From an uncultured Acidobacteriota bacterium (GTDB lineage Bacteria; Acidobacteriota; Thermoanaerobaculia; UBA5066): 64,000 bases of DNA. The notes below the pieces were generated by a model. That model made no database searches and was not told the origin of the DNA. It saw only the letters and a list, made by a program, of their open reading frames with translations. How positions within the stretch are numbered: position 1 is the first letter of the stretch; each line of letters begins with the position of its first letter. This document shows, in pieces, positions 9,675-19,375 of this stretch. A program made the position numbers and the translations under genes. The stretch is from the NCBI GenBank assembly GCA_903845115.1, contig CAIMWE010000168.1, positions 1-64,000 on the forward strand, given 5' to 3'.

Positions 9675-12236
9675 TCAGGCCCCCGCCCGTCCGGGGCGCG
9701 GGAAGGCGCCCGAGAAGGCCGACGAGAGGACGACGGTGAGCGAGGAGATCGGCATCATGACCGCCGCGAGGAGCGGCCCCACGAAGCCGAGGAGCGCGAG
9801 CGTCCCGGCGACGGCGTTGTAGACGAGGGAGAAGCCGAGGTTGCGCCGGATGACCCCCCGCAGGCGCCGGGCCCCGTCGAGGATGCCGAGGAGCGGCGCC
9901 ACGCCCTCGCGGGTCAGGACGATGTCGGCGGCGACGATCGACGCGCCCATGCCGCCGTGGACGGCGATCCCGACGTCGGCGAGAGCGAGGGCTGCCGCGT
10001 CGTTCACCCCGTCGCCGACCATCACGACGGTGCCGCGGTGTCCGTTCTGCAAGGTCTCGCCGGCCAGCACGGAAAGCCCGGCCACGACGTCGCGCTTCTC
10101 CTCCGGCGACAAGCCGCCGAGTGCGTCCTCGGCCGGGAGCCCGAGCTCGGCGGCGACGCGCGCCACGACGGCGGGGTGGTCGCCGGAGAGGATCCGGACC
10201 CGGATGCCGCGCCGCCGCAGGGCGTTCACGGTCTCCTTCGCGTCGCCGCGCAGCGGGTCGCCGACGCCCGCCACTCCCGCGACGCGGCCATCGACGGAGA
10301 CGAAGACCGGGCTGAGTCCTTCGGCCACGAAGGTGTCGGCGTCCGCCTGGAGCTCCGGCGGCACGGAGGCGCCGGCCGTCTCGACGTGGAAGCGGTTCCC
10401 GACCCTGACGTCGCGGCCGTCGAGGGTCCCGGAGATCCCCTGTCCCGGCACCTCCGAGACGCCTTCGACGTCGCGCACGACCCGGAGAGGGCGGTCGTAG
10501 GAGTCGCGGAAGGCCCGGGCCACCGCGTGCGACGACTCCGACTCGAGCGTCCGGGCGAGGTCCAGGGCGCCCTCGCTCCCCTTCCAGCGGGCAACCGTCA
10601 TCCGCCCCTCGGTGAGGGTCCCGGTCTTGTCGAGGAGGACCGTGCCGACGTTCCGGAGGCGGGAGAGGGCGTCGGGGTTCTTGACGAAAACTCCGGTCCG
10701 GGCCGCGCGCAGGAGGGTCACCGACATCGCGAGCGGCACCGAGAGCCCGAGGGCGCAGGGGCAGGCGACGACGAGCACCGCCACGACGCGCTCGAGCGCG
10801 ACCGCCGGGCCCTGCCTGAGCCAGTACGCGCCCGTCGCGAGCGCCAGGAGGAGGAACCCCTGCACGAAGCGGCGGGCGAGGAGGTCGGTCCGCTGCAGGA
10901 CCGCGGGGCGGCGCGACAGCGCCTCCTGCACCACGGCGAGGAGGGCGCCGACGCGCGTCTTCTCGCCGGCGGCCTCGACGCGAACGACGAGCCTGGCGCC
11001 GAGGTTCGTGGCTCCCGCGTTGACGGCGTCGCCTTCCCGGACCGGCTGGGCGGCGGTCTCGCCGGTCAGGATGGCGTTGTCGAGGCTCGATCGCCCCGCG
11101 AGGACGACGCCGTCCACCGGGATCAGCTCGCCCGACCGGACCTCCACGCGGTCGCCGGGGGAGAGGGCGCCAACCGGGACCTCGACCGCCGGGGCGGAGG
11201 GACCCTCGCCCTCGAGCCGCCGGGCGAACTCCACGAACGCGGCCCCCCGGAGGCTGTCCGCGCGCTCCAGGGCCGCGCGCTGGGCGCCCCGCTGGACCTG
11301 CTGGGCGCCGAGGAGGGCCGCGACCAGCATCGCGAGGGAGTCGAACCAGAGCGGGCCGCTCCCCAGGGCGACGTTCCAGGCGCTCGCGGTGAAGCCGACG
11401 GCAATCGCGACGGCGATGGGGAGGTGGATGTGGACGGTCCTGGCCCTCACCGCCGCGACCGCGGTCCGGAAGAAGGGCCGGGCCGAGAAGAGGAGGACCG
11501 GGACCGAGACCGCGAGCGAGAGCCACCGGAAGAAGGACTCGTAGGCCCTGGCCATCCCCGTGAACTCGCCGGCGTAGAGGGCCCCGGACATGAACATGAG
11601 GTTCATCGCGCAGGCCGCCGCGACGCCGAGGCGGGCGAGCGCGACGCGGTCCTCGACGCGGCGGGCCTCCTGGACACCCGAGGCGCGGTGGACGTGCGGC
11701 GTGTAGCCGAGGCGGTCGAGGGCGCGGCCGACCGCCGACAGGCGGGTCCTTCCGGGCTCCCAGGTCACCTCGGCGACGGCGCTGCCGAGGTTCAGGCGCA
11801 CCTCGTCGACACCGGGGAGGGCCGCGGGGAGCTTCTCGACGAGCCAGACGCAGGCGGGACAGTGGACCCCTTCGAGGTAGAGCCGGGTCCGGAGGCGGCC
11901 CGGCCCGGCCGGCTCCGTCGCCTCCGCCTGGAGGCCCGCGTCGTCGAAGTCCTCGAAGCTCCTCCCCGTCACCCGCGCCGGCTCGAGGACGCCGCGCTGC
12001 TGGTCGACGAGCCGGTAGTACTGGTCGAAGCCCCACTCCTTCACCAGGACGTAGACCTGCCGGCAGCCCGAGCAGCAGAACTGCTCCGCCTCCCCCTCGA
12101 GGAGGAGCCCGGCGGGAACTGCGAGGCCGCAGTGCGAGCACGCCACGGGGGCGGGACGCAGGCACGGAGGGGGCATCGGGGACGCTGCGTCGGCGACTCC
12201 CCCGAATCCCCCCCCGAACCCTCGCCGCCCGGTCAT
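9675..12236 (-). CDS. ccoI: Copper-translocating P-type ATPase CcoI (FixI)
   Basis: N-terminal Cys-rich domain CSHCGLAVPAG...FCCSGCRQVY, HMA motif CPAC, CPC (ACPCALGLS), DKTGTLTEG, GDGVNDAAAL. Confidence 0.93.
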   Translation of the reverse strand: MTGRRGFGGGFGGVADAASPMPPPCLRPAPVACSHCGLAVPAGLLLEGEAEQFCCSGCRQVYVLVKEWGFDQYYRLVDQQRGVLEPARVTGRSFEDFDDAGLQAEATEPAGPGRLRTRLYLEGVHCPACVWLVEKLPAALPGVDEVRLNLGSAVAEVTWEPGRTRLSAVGRALDRLGYTPHVHRASGVQEARRVEDRVALARLGVAAACAMNLMFMSGALYAGEFTGMARAYESFFRWLSLAVSVPVLLFSARPFFRTAVAAVRARTVHIHLPIAVAIAVGFTASAWNVALGSGPLWFDSLAMLVAALLGAQQVQRGAQRAALERADSLRGAAFVEFARRLEGEGPSAPAVEVPVGALSPGDRVEVRSGELIPVDGVVLAGRSSLDNAILTGETAAQPVREGDAVNAGATNLGARLVVRVEAAGEKTRVGALLAVVQEALSRRPAVLQRTDLLARRFVQGFLLLALATGAYWLRQGPAVALERVVAVLVVACPCALGLSVPLAMSVTLLRAARTGVFVKNPDALSRLRNVGTVLLDKTGTLTEGRMTVARWKGSEGALDLARTLESESSHAVARAFRDSYDRPLRVVRDVEGVSEVPGQGISGTLDGRDVRVGNRFHVETAGASVPPELQADADTFVAEGLSPVFVSVDGRVAGVAGVGDPLRGDAKETVNALRRRGIRVRILSGDHPAVVARVAAELGLPAEDALGGLSPEEKRDVVAGLSVLAGETLQNGHRGTVVMVGDGVNDAAALALADVGIAVHGGMGASIVAADIVLTREGVAPLLGILDGARRLRGVIRRNLGFSLVYNAVAGTLALLGFVGPLLAAVMMPISSLTVVLSSAFSGAFPRPGRAGA

Positions 12237-12769
12237 CGGCCGGCTTCCCCCGTTCCGCGCGCGTCCGGCACGACCGAGAGGCGCGCCGCGTGGACGAACC
12301 GGAGCTCGCCGAGCTTCAGGTCCACCCGGAACTCCCACTCCCCCGGCCGGTCGAGCCGGACGAGGGTCCGGTAGCTCCCCGGCTCCTGCGGCAGCCCCAC
12401 CAGCACCCCCGCCTGGTTGAGGCGTGGGTCCGAGGGGCGGATCGAGAAGAGCCGGCCGGAGAGCCCGGAGACCCCCTTGCCGTCCCGGTCCAGGATCCGG
12501 ACGTCGACGGGCCGGGGCATCCCCGCCATGTGCGGCACGCCGGCCACGACCTCGTACCGGACGGTCCAGCCGAGCTGCCGGCTTGCGGCTTCGACGGCCT
12601 CGTCGGCGTCCCACTTCTGGGCCGTCTCGTAGTAGTTCTTCATCGGCCGCTGGGCCTCGGGCCGCGTGGCGAAGTAGACGAGGAAGCCCGACGCCACGAT
12701 GGGCATCGCCAGGAGCCCGCTCAGGTAGAGGGGCCAGCGGTACTCGGAAACGAAGTGGCGGACGTTCAA
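12233..12769 (-). CDS. ccoH: FixH/CcoH family protein
   Basis: N-terminal TM; WPLYLSGLLAMPIVASGFLVYFATRPEAQRPMKNYYETAQKWD; between ccoI and ccoG. Confidence 0.82.
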   Translation of the reverse strand: MNVRHFVSEYRWPLYLSGLLAMPIVASGFLVYFATRPEAQRPMKNYYETAQKWDADEAVEAASRQLGWTVRYEVVAGVPHMAGMPRPVDVRILDRDGKGVSGLSGRLFSIRPSDPRLNQAGVLVGLPQEPGSYRTLVRLDRPGEWEFRVDLKLGELRFVHAARLSVVPDARGTGEAGR

Positions 12770-14277
12770 TGCTTACCGCCCTTCTGTTCGTGCCGTTCGT
12801 CGCGCTTCTCCTCGCCCTCTTCGCCATACGGGCCCAGGAGCAGGAAGTCGGCCTCCTTGCGGAATCCCCTGTCGGATCGGATCAGATAGCGCACCGGCAC
12901 CTGACCGTCGTGGAACACGCCCTGGGCCACCGTGGTGACGATGTCGACGGTCACGACCTTGTCCGCCTCGACGACGACCGGGGATTCGCTCACCACGAGG
13001 CTCGTCCCCCTGGGGCTGAGCACCTCGACGGTGAACTTCTGCTCCTCGCGGAGCTGGTTGGTGATCCGGAGCCGCTGCTGGTTGGCGACCCCGCCGTCCG
13101 GGAGAATCCGGTACGGCTCGCGTCCGTTGCGCACGATCTCGATCTGCGCGTCGCCGCGGGTCAGCAACAGGGCCGCCAGGGTGCCCCACGCGATCGCCAG
13201 GATCACCAGGTAGACGATCGTCCGGGGACGGATGATGCGGCGCACTTCCCCCGCCTGCTCGCGCTCCGACGTGTACTTGACGAGGCCGATGGGAAGTCCG
13301 ATCCGGCGCATCACGTCGTCGCAGGCGTCGATGCACTGGGCGCTGCCGATGCACTCCGGCTGGAGGCCGCGGCGGATGTCGGTGCCGGTGGGACAGCTGG
13401 CGACGCAGCTCTTGCAGTCGATGCAGTCGCCGTAGACGCGATCGGGGAGGCGGTCCTTCTCCTTCGCCTTCGGGTCTCCCCGCTTGTCGTCGTAGGCCAC
13501 GAGGATCGTGTCCTTGTCGGCCATGACGTTCTGCAGGCGGCCGTAGGGACAGGCGATCGTGCACATCTGGTCGCGGAACCACCCGAAGTCGAAGAGGATC
13601 AGGGCGGTCACCGCGGCGACGGTGAAGAGCGTCCCCCTCATGGAGAGCGGGTCGAGGACCAGATTCCAGAGAAGGTGGCTGAAGCCCACGAAGTAGGCGA
13701 CGAAGGTCAGGGACATGGCCAGCGCCACGACGGCCCACGCCGCCCACTTCGCGGCCTTGGTCCCCGCCTTTCGCAGGTCCCACGGCGCGGCGTTGAGCCG
13801 TTTCTGCTTCACCGGCCCCCCCTCGAAGAGAGCCTCGATGGGCCGGAAGAGAAACTCCAGGTAGACCGTCTGCGGGCAGGCGTAGCCGCACCACATGCGC
13901 CCGAACGTGGAGCCGACGAAGAAGACCGTGACGATGATCCCCAGCCCGAACGCGGCGAGGAGGAGGTTGTCCGTCGGGTTGAAGGTGGCGCCGAAGATGT
14001 GGAAGCGCCGGCTGGCCAGGTCGAGGAAGACCGCCGGAAAGCCGCCGACCGGGATCAGCGGAAGGGCGAAGAAGAGCGCGAACAGGGAGTAGGCGAGGGC
14101 CCGCCGGATCTTCCAGTAGCGTCCCTTCCGGACCACGGGGTGCATGTACTTCCGCTTCCCGTCGGCGGACATGCTGTAGAGCAGGTCCTCCTCGGGGGCG
14201 GCCTCGAAGACGCTCCGCCGGGCCGGCAGCTGGACCGCCGCTGCGGGAGCTTCCTTCTCGGCCACCTGGGTCTCCAC
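12766..14277 (-). CDS. ccoG: cbb3 oxidase accessory protein CcoG (FixG/RdxA), polyferredoxin
   Basis: MWCGYACPQTVYLEFLFRPIEALFEGG; CTIACPYGRLQNVM; CIDCKSCVASCPTGTDIRRGLQPECIGSAQCIDACD. Confidence 0.95.
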   Translation of the reverse strand: METQVAEKEAPAAAVQLPARRSVFEAAPEEDLLYSMSADGKRKYMHPVVRKGRYWKIRRALAYSLFALFFALPLIPVGGFPAVFLDLASRRFHIFGATFNPTDNLLLAAFGLGIIVTVFFVGSTFGRMWCGYACPQTVYLEFLFRPIEALFEGGPVKQKRLNAAPWDLRKAGTKAAKWAAWAVVALAMSLTFVAYFVGFSHLLWNLVLDPLSMRGTLFTVAAVTALILFDFGWFRDQMCTIACPYGRLQNVMADKDTILVAYDDKRGDPKAKEKDRLPDRVYGDCIDCKSCVASCPTGTDIRRGLQPECIGSAQCIDACDDVMRRIGLPIGLVKYTSEREQAGEVRRIIRPRTIVYLVILAIAWGTLAALLLTRGDAQIEIVRNGREPYRILPDGGVANQQRLRITNQLREEQKFTVEVLSPRGTSLVVSESPVVVEADKVVTVDIVTTVAQGVFHDGQVPVRYLIRSDRGFRKEADFLLLGPYGEEGEEKRDERHEQKGGKH

Positions 14278-14278
14278 C

Positions 14279-14866
14279 CTATTTCCCCGGCAGCGGTTCC
14301 GGAGCGACCTTGTCGCCTTCGGGAGCCTTGGCGTTGGGAGGATTGGAGCCCTGGATGCTCCTCACGTACGAAACGAGCGCCGCGATCTCGTCGGGCGGGA
14401 TCGCGCGGCCCCAGGGGGGCATCCCCTTGGCGGGCCACCCCTTCACCACCGACTGGAAGACCTGCTCGACCTGCCCGCCGTGGATCCAGCGGTCGTCCGT
14501 CAGATTAGGGCCGATGAGGCCCTGCGCCTGCGCGCCGTGGCACGGGGCGCAGGTCTTCGTGAAGCGCGCCTCCCCCTTCGCCAGGACCTGAGGGCTCTGC
14601 GCGCCCGCGAGGAGCACGGCCGACGTCGGAGGGACGAGCGGGTGGGCGTCGAAGTAGGACTGGACCTCGGCAGCCGCCTGCTGGGACTCGGCCCGGTACT
14701 CGGAATCCATGGTGCCCTCGCCGAAGCTGAGGGCGTAATACATGAGGTAGACGGCGGCAAAGAGGAGCGAGCCCCACCAGATCGCCATCAACCAGCCCGG
14801 CATCGCGTTGTCGTATTCCTTGATGCCGTCGAGCTCGTGCAGGACCTTGTCTTCGAAATCTGCCAT
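14279..14866 (-). CDS. ccoP: cbb3-type cytochrome c oxidase subunit III (CcoP), short form with one CxxCH
   Basis: DGIKEYDNAMPGWLMAIWWGSLLFAAVYLMYY N-terminus; a single heme motif CAPCH in 195 aa. Confidence 0.9.
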   Translation of the reverse strand: MADFEDKVLHELDGIKEYDNAMPGWLMAIWWGSLLFAAVYLMYYALSFGEGTMDSEYRAESQQAAAEVQSYFDAHPLVPPTSAVLLAGAQSPQVLAKGEARFTKTCAPCHGAQAQGLIGPNLTDDRWIHGGQVEQVFQSVVKGWPAKGMPPWGRAIPPDEIAALVSYVRSIQGSNPPNAKAPEGDKVAPEPLPGK

Positions 14867-14878
14867 GGCTCCCTCCCG

Positions 14879-15082
14879 TCAGACCCTCGGGCTCGCGCCC
14901 AGAGGGAGTTCCCGTGCATCTCCACCGTCGTCCGCGAGCGGCAGCCGCGCGCAGGCCGCCAGGTCCTCCGGCCGGCTCCGCCAGACCTTCAGCGCCATCA
15001 CCGCCCAGGCCCCGAGAAAGAAGAGCATCGAGGCGATCGCCCAGGCCTTCGCCCCGGTTTCCCTGGCGAGCTCTTCCAGCAT
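14879..15082 (-). CDS. ccoQ: Small cbb3 oxidase subunit, CcoQ-like
   Basis: MLEELARETGAKAWAIASMLFFLGAWAVMALKVWRSRPEDLAACARLPL; single TM, between ccoP and ccoNO. Confidence 0.7.
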   Translation of the reverse strand: MLEELARETGAKAWAIASMLFFLGAWAVMALKVWRSRPEDLAACARLPLADDGGDARELPLGASPRV

Positions 15083-15084
15083 GG

Positions 15085-17400
15085 CTACTTCTTCCCGCCG
15101 GCCGGAGCCGGAGCCAGGGCCACGGGGACCGCGGTCGTCGCCGGCTTCCCCCCGGTGGCCGCGGGCGGCGTCGAGACGGAGGGCGGAGGGGGCGCGGCGG
15201 GAGGGACCACGAGCGGCTGAGGGGCTACCCGCTGCCACTTGATGTCGGTGCCCAGCCGCTGCAGGTACGCCGTCAGGGCCATGATCTCCTTGCCGGCCAG
15301 CCCCCTCGGACCCTGCTGCGCCTCGACCTCGGCGGCGATCGCCTTCGCCTGTGCCTCGATGGAGGCCGGGGCCGTGTCGATCTCACCGTCGGTGTACGGG
15401 ACGCCGACGGTCCGGAGCGCGCGCATCTTCGGCCCGATCGAGGCCACGTCGATGTCCCAGGTGAAGAGGTGGGTGTAGCGGGGCATGACCGAGCCCGGCG
15501 TCGTCGAGCGCGGGTTCTGCATGTGCCTCACGTGCCAGAGCGACGGGTACTTCCCGCCGACGCGGTGGAGGTCCGGCCCCGTCCGCTTCGAGCCCCACTG
15601 GAAGGGGTGGTCATAAACGTACTCCCCCGCCTTCGAGTACTCGCCGTACCGCTCGGTCTCGTAGCGGAAGGGGCGGACCAGCTGCGAGTGGCAGAGGTAG
15701 CACCCCTCCCGGATGTAGATGTCCCGGCCCAGGACCTCCAGCGGCTTCAGCGGCATGACGCTGGCGATCTCCTTGACGTTCGACTTGTCGAAGAACATCG
15801 GGAGCGCCTCGGTGAGGGAGCCGACCGACAGGGCGAGGGCGACCAGGACGGTGAAGGTGATCATCCGGCCTTCCAGGATCCGGTGGAAGCCGTGCCGGAG
15901 CGCGTACTGGAAGCGGTAGAAGGCGTGGTCGTAGGTGTTCGGGGCGGTCGTCGCGCCGGGCGCCGAGAAGTCGGCGACCCTGGGCGGAGCGTTCACCTCG
16001 GGTTCGTCGGCGAAGTTCGCCGGGGCCGTCTTGATCGTCTTGACGAGGTTGTAGACGAGGAGGGGAAGGCCCGAGAAGAAGAGGAGCCCGGCCACCAGAC
16101 GCACCCAGTAGAGCGGGACGATCCGGATCACGGTCTCGATGAAGTCGGGGTAGACGAGGCGGCCGTCGGGCTCGAAGGCGCGCCACATCATCCACTGGGT
16201 GATGCCGGCGACCCACATCGACACCTGGTAGAGGATGATGCCGATCGTGCCGATCCAGAAGTGGATGGTCGCCAGCTTCTTCGAGTAGAGCTCGGTCTTC
16301 CAGAGCTTCGGCACCACCCAGTAGAGGATTCCGAAGGAGAGGAAGGCGTTCCAGCCGAGGGCGCCGGCGTGGACGTGGCCGATGGTCCAGTCGGTGAAGT
16401 GGGAGACCGCGTTGACCGACTTGATCGACATCATCGGCCCCTCGAAGGTCGACATGCCGTAGTAGGTGACCGCGACCACCATGAACTTCAGGATCGGGTC
16501 CTCGCGCAGCTTGCTCCAGGCTCCCCGCAGCGTGAAGAGGCCGTTGACCATGCCGCCCCAGGAGGGCATCCAGAGGATGAGCGAGAAGAGCATCCCGAGG
16601 GTGGAGGCCCACTCGGGGAGAGCGGAGTAGTGGAGGTGGTGCGGGCCGGCCCAGATGTAGACGAAGACCAGCGACCAGAAGTGCATGATCGACAGCCGGT
16701 AGCTGAAGACCGGCCGGTCCGCCGCCTTCGGGAGGTAGTAGTACATCATCCCGAGGTAGGGGGTGGTGAGGAAGAAGGCCACCGCGTTGTGGCCGTACCA
16801 CCACTGCATCAGGGCGTCCTTCACTCCCGCGTAGGCCGAGTAGCTCCCGAGGAGCGAGTAGGGCATTGCCATGCTGTTGCCGATGTGGAGGATGGCGACC
16901 GCCACGATCGAGGCGAGGTAGAACCAGATCGCGACGTATAGGTGCTTCTCGCGGCGGATCGCGATCGTGCCGAAGAAGTTGACCGCGAAGATCACCCAGA
17001 GGACCGCGATCAGGATGTCGAGCACCCACGGCAGCTCGGCGTACTCCTTGCCCTGGGTGTTCCCGTTGACGAGGCAGAGGGCCGCGAGAACGATCAGGAG
17101 CTGCCAGCCCCAGAAGTGGATCCTGGTCAGTGCGTCGTTGAAGAGGCGCGTCTTGAGCAGCCGCTGCATCGAGTGGTAGACGCTTCCGAAGATCATGTTC
17201 CCCACGAACGCGAAGATCACCGCGTTCGTGTGCAGGGGCCTGAGCCGTCCGAACGTGAGGTACGGCGCGAGGTTGAGCCCCGGCACGAAGAGCATGGCCG
17301 CGATGAGGACGCCGACGAGCATCCCGACCACGGCCCAGATGATCGCGGCGAGGAAGAAGAGCCGCGGGGTTCGATCGTCGTAGCGCACGGTATTGCTCAT
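15085..17400 (-). CDS. ccoNO: Fused cbb3-type cytochrome c oxidase subunits I and II (CcoN-CcoO)
   Basis: 771 aa: CcoN part (LRPLHTNAVIFAFVGN...MQWWYGHNAVAFFLTTPYLGMMYYYLPK) continues in frame into CcoO part (EGCYLCHSQLVRPFRYETERYGEYSKAGEYVYDHPFQWGSKRTGPDLHRVGGKYP). Confidence 0.95.
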   Translation of the reverse strand: MSNTVRYDDRTPRLFFLAAIIWAVVGMLVGVLIAAMLFVPGLNLAPYLTFGRLRPLHTNAVIFAFVGNMIFGSVYHSMQRLLKTRLFNDALTRIHFWGWQLLIVLAALCLVNGNTQGKEYAELPWVLDILIAVLWVIFAVNFFGTIAIRREKHLYVAIWFYLASIVAVAILHIGNSMAMPYSLLGSYSAYAGVKDALMQWWYGHNAVAFFLTTPYLGMMYYYLPKAADRPVFSYRLSIMHFWSLVFVYIWAGPHHLHYSALPEWASTLGMLFSLILWMPSWGGMVNGLFTLRGAWSKLREDPILKFMVVAVTYYGMSTFEGPMMSIKSVNAVSHFTDWTIGHVHAGALGWNAFLSFGILYWVVPKLWKTELYSKKLATIHFWIGTIGIILYQVSMWVAGITQWMMWRAFEPDGRLVYPDFIETVIRIVPLYWVRLVAGLLFFSGLPLLVYNLVKTIKTAPANFADEPEVNAPPRVADFSAPGATTAPNTYDHAFYRFQYALRHGFHRILEGRMITFTVLVALALSVGSLTEALPMFFDKSNVKEIASVMPLKPLEVLGRDIYIREGCYLCHSQLVRPFRYETERYGEYSKAGEYVYDHPFQWGSKRTGPDLHRVGGKYPSLWHVRHMQNPRSTTPGSVMPRYTHLFTWDIDVASIGPKMRALRTVGVPYTDGEIDTAPASIEAQAKAIAAEVEAQQGPRGLAGKEIMALTAYLQRLGTDIKWQRVAPQPLVVPPAAPPPPSVSTPPAATGGKPATTAVPVALAPAPAGGKK

Positions 17401-18227
17401 CGATCTCCCATCCTGTCTCGGTGCATAACTCTCCGGAAAACTCAGAATTCCGCGGCGCCGGCCCGGAGACGAGAAGTCCCGCTGCCGGTAGTCGGCGAGT
17501 TGATGAAGCTGAGGAAGCGCCGGACGACGGGGGCGGCATGGCGGCGGCCGGCTCGCGGGACCGAAGAGCCGGTCCGGGAGTCCTTGCCCCCCTCCACTGC
17601 CCGCCGCGTCTGCGGCACGAGTGCATGCCGTCCCGGCTGTTCGCCGGGAGGCCCGTACGGCAGAGAGCCGGCCCTCACTCCGCCCCCCCGAGGGAGGATC
17701 TCGGGGACCTCGGAGACGCGATAGGCCCGTATGCTCCAGATTCGCGGTGACGGACGTCGCCGGCGCAGGCCGCTCCGAGGACGCTAACGAGACCCGCCAT
17801 CCAAACCTCCAACCGGCTTCCTGCCAGACCCGTACGGCCGGGCGAAGAGCCCCCGCGGAGATCCTCCTCGCGGGGCTCGCCTCTCACTTCCGATCGCCCT
17901 TCCGCTCTACCAGAGAGACATTACTTCATTGGTACCATCGGAACCCTGATCCCGATGATTCATGCCCGGCGCGGGGACTGATCGACGACGGAACGCGCTC
18001 CCCCGCTCCGGCCCTCCCTTCCGCCGTTTGCGGGAGAGCTGAAGCCGGGAACCGCCTTTCGGACCGGCGTGTGTGCCACGACACGTCTCACTTTCCGTCT
18101 CATGTCCGAATACGGGACGGCCAAACCGCCCTCCATGGGCACAAAGATATTCTTTCACAATGATTTACACGACAACAAGGAGATGGTTCAATGTTTGCTT
18201 AACTGAAACCAGACAGAGGGCTATCCG

Positions 18228-19355
18228 ATGAAGAAGAACTCTTCGGTCTTTCTGATCGACGACGAAAAAGAGCTGCTCCTGGCACTCGCCGCGTTCATCC
18301 GGCGGGCCGGGTACGAGGTCCGGACCGCCTCCTCGGGGGACGAGGGTCTCGCCGAGATCGAGCGGCAGCGGCCGGACATCGTCGTCTGTGACGTGATGAT
18401 GCCGCCGCCGGACGGCTTCGAGGTCAGGGCGCGGCTCTCCTGCAACCCCGAGCTGGCCAACATTCCGTTCCTCTTCCTCACCGCTCGGACCGGGGTCGCG
18501 GACAAGGTCAAGGGGCTCGAGGCGGGGGCGGACGACTACCTCGTGAAGCCGTTCGACCCGGCCGAGCTGCTCGCCCGGATCTCCGCGGTCCTCCGCCGGC
18601 ACATCTGGAGCGCGGAGGAGGGCCACCACCGGGCCCAGGCCGAGCTCGCCTCCCTCCGGAGCGAGGCCACGCGCAACCTCCACCGGGAGCTGAAGACTCC
18701 CCTCTCGATCGTCATCGCGGCGCTGGAGATCTCCCTCGAATCGGACGAGGGAAGACCGGAGGGCGGAGCGGTCTTCCTGGAGGACGGCCTGGCCGCCGCC
18801 CGGCACCTCCGAGACCTGATCCAGGACCTGAGCCTGCTGCGCGACCTGGACGACGGACGCCTTCCGGAGGGAACGTCCACGGGCGAGCCGGACGGCTGGC
18901 TCCGGACCGCCGTCGAGAAGTGCCGGCAGCGCCGGGAGGCGGCGGACCGGGCGGCCATCGAGATCCGGGCGGAGGCGGGGGTCGTCCCGTCCGGCCCTCC
19001 GCCCGTCATCCGGCACATCGTGGAGTATCTCGTCGACAACGCCATGAAGTTCGCGGGGACCGCGGGCCCGATCGAGGTGGAGCTGGCGAGGGCCGGCGAA
19101 GGGGTGGTCCAGATCTCGGTGACGGACGAGGGGCCGGGGATCCCCCCGGGCCTGCGCGAGAAGGTCTTCGACCGCTGGTTCCAGAGCGACCAGGGTGTGC
19201 TCCGGCGGTGGGGAGGGTTCGGAGTCGGCCTCACCATCGCCCGCGCCCTCGCCCGCGACCTCGGAGGCGACGTCCAGATCGCCGATACCGAGGTCGGCTG
19301 CCGGGTCGTCCTCACCCTTCCCGAGAAGGCCCGGGCTCTCGTCGAGGGGGAGTGA
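18228..19355 (+). CDS. Response regulator receiver / histidine kinase hybrid
   Basis: REC domain (SVFLIDDEKELLLALAAFIRRAGYEVRTASSGDEG...VVCDVMMPPPDGFE...YLVKPF) followed by HATPase (DNAMKF, DEGPGIPPGLREKVFDRW, GFGVGLTIA). Confidence 0.9.
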   Translation: MKKNSSVFLIDDEKELLLALAAFIRRAGYEVRTASSGDEGLAEIERQRPDIVVCDVMMPPPDGFEVRARLSCNPELANIPFLFLTARTGVADKVKGLEAGADDYLVKPFDPAELLARISAVLRRHIWSAEEGHHRAQAELASLRSEATRNLHRELKTPLSIVIAALEISLESDEGRPEGGAVFLEDGLAAARHLRDLIQDLSLLRDLDDGRLPEGTSTGEPDGWLRTAVEKCRQRREAADRAAIEIRAEAGVVPSGPPPVIRHIVEYLVDNAMKFAGTAGPIEVELARAGEGVVQISVTDEGPGIPPGLREKVFDRWFQSDQGVLRRWGGFGVGLTIARALARDLGGDVQIADTEVGCRVVLTLPEKARALVEGE

Positions 19356-19375
19356 ACCGATCCCGGGGGGGGCTC

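Noticed and set aside
8829-12374. 1181-aa plus-strand ORF antisense to actA/ccoS/ccoI
   Set aside because: Arg/Asp/Glu/Gly-rich composition typical of shadow ORFs in very GC-rich DNA; the opposite strand encodes recognisable proteins.
17442-18163. Several short ORFs in the 17.4-18.2 kb gap
   Set aside because: No recognisable motif, mutually overlapping on both strands, low-complexity basic composition; treated as intergenic.
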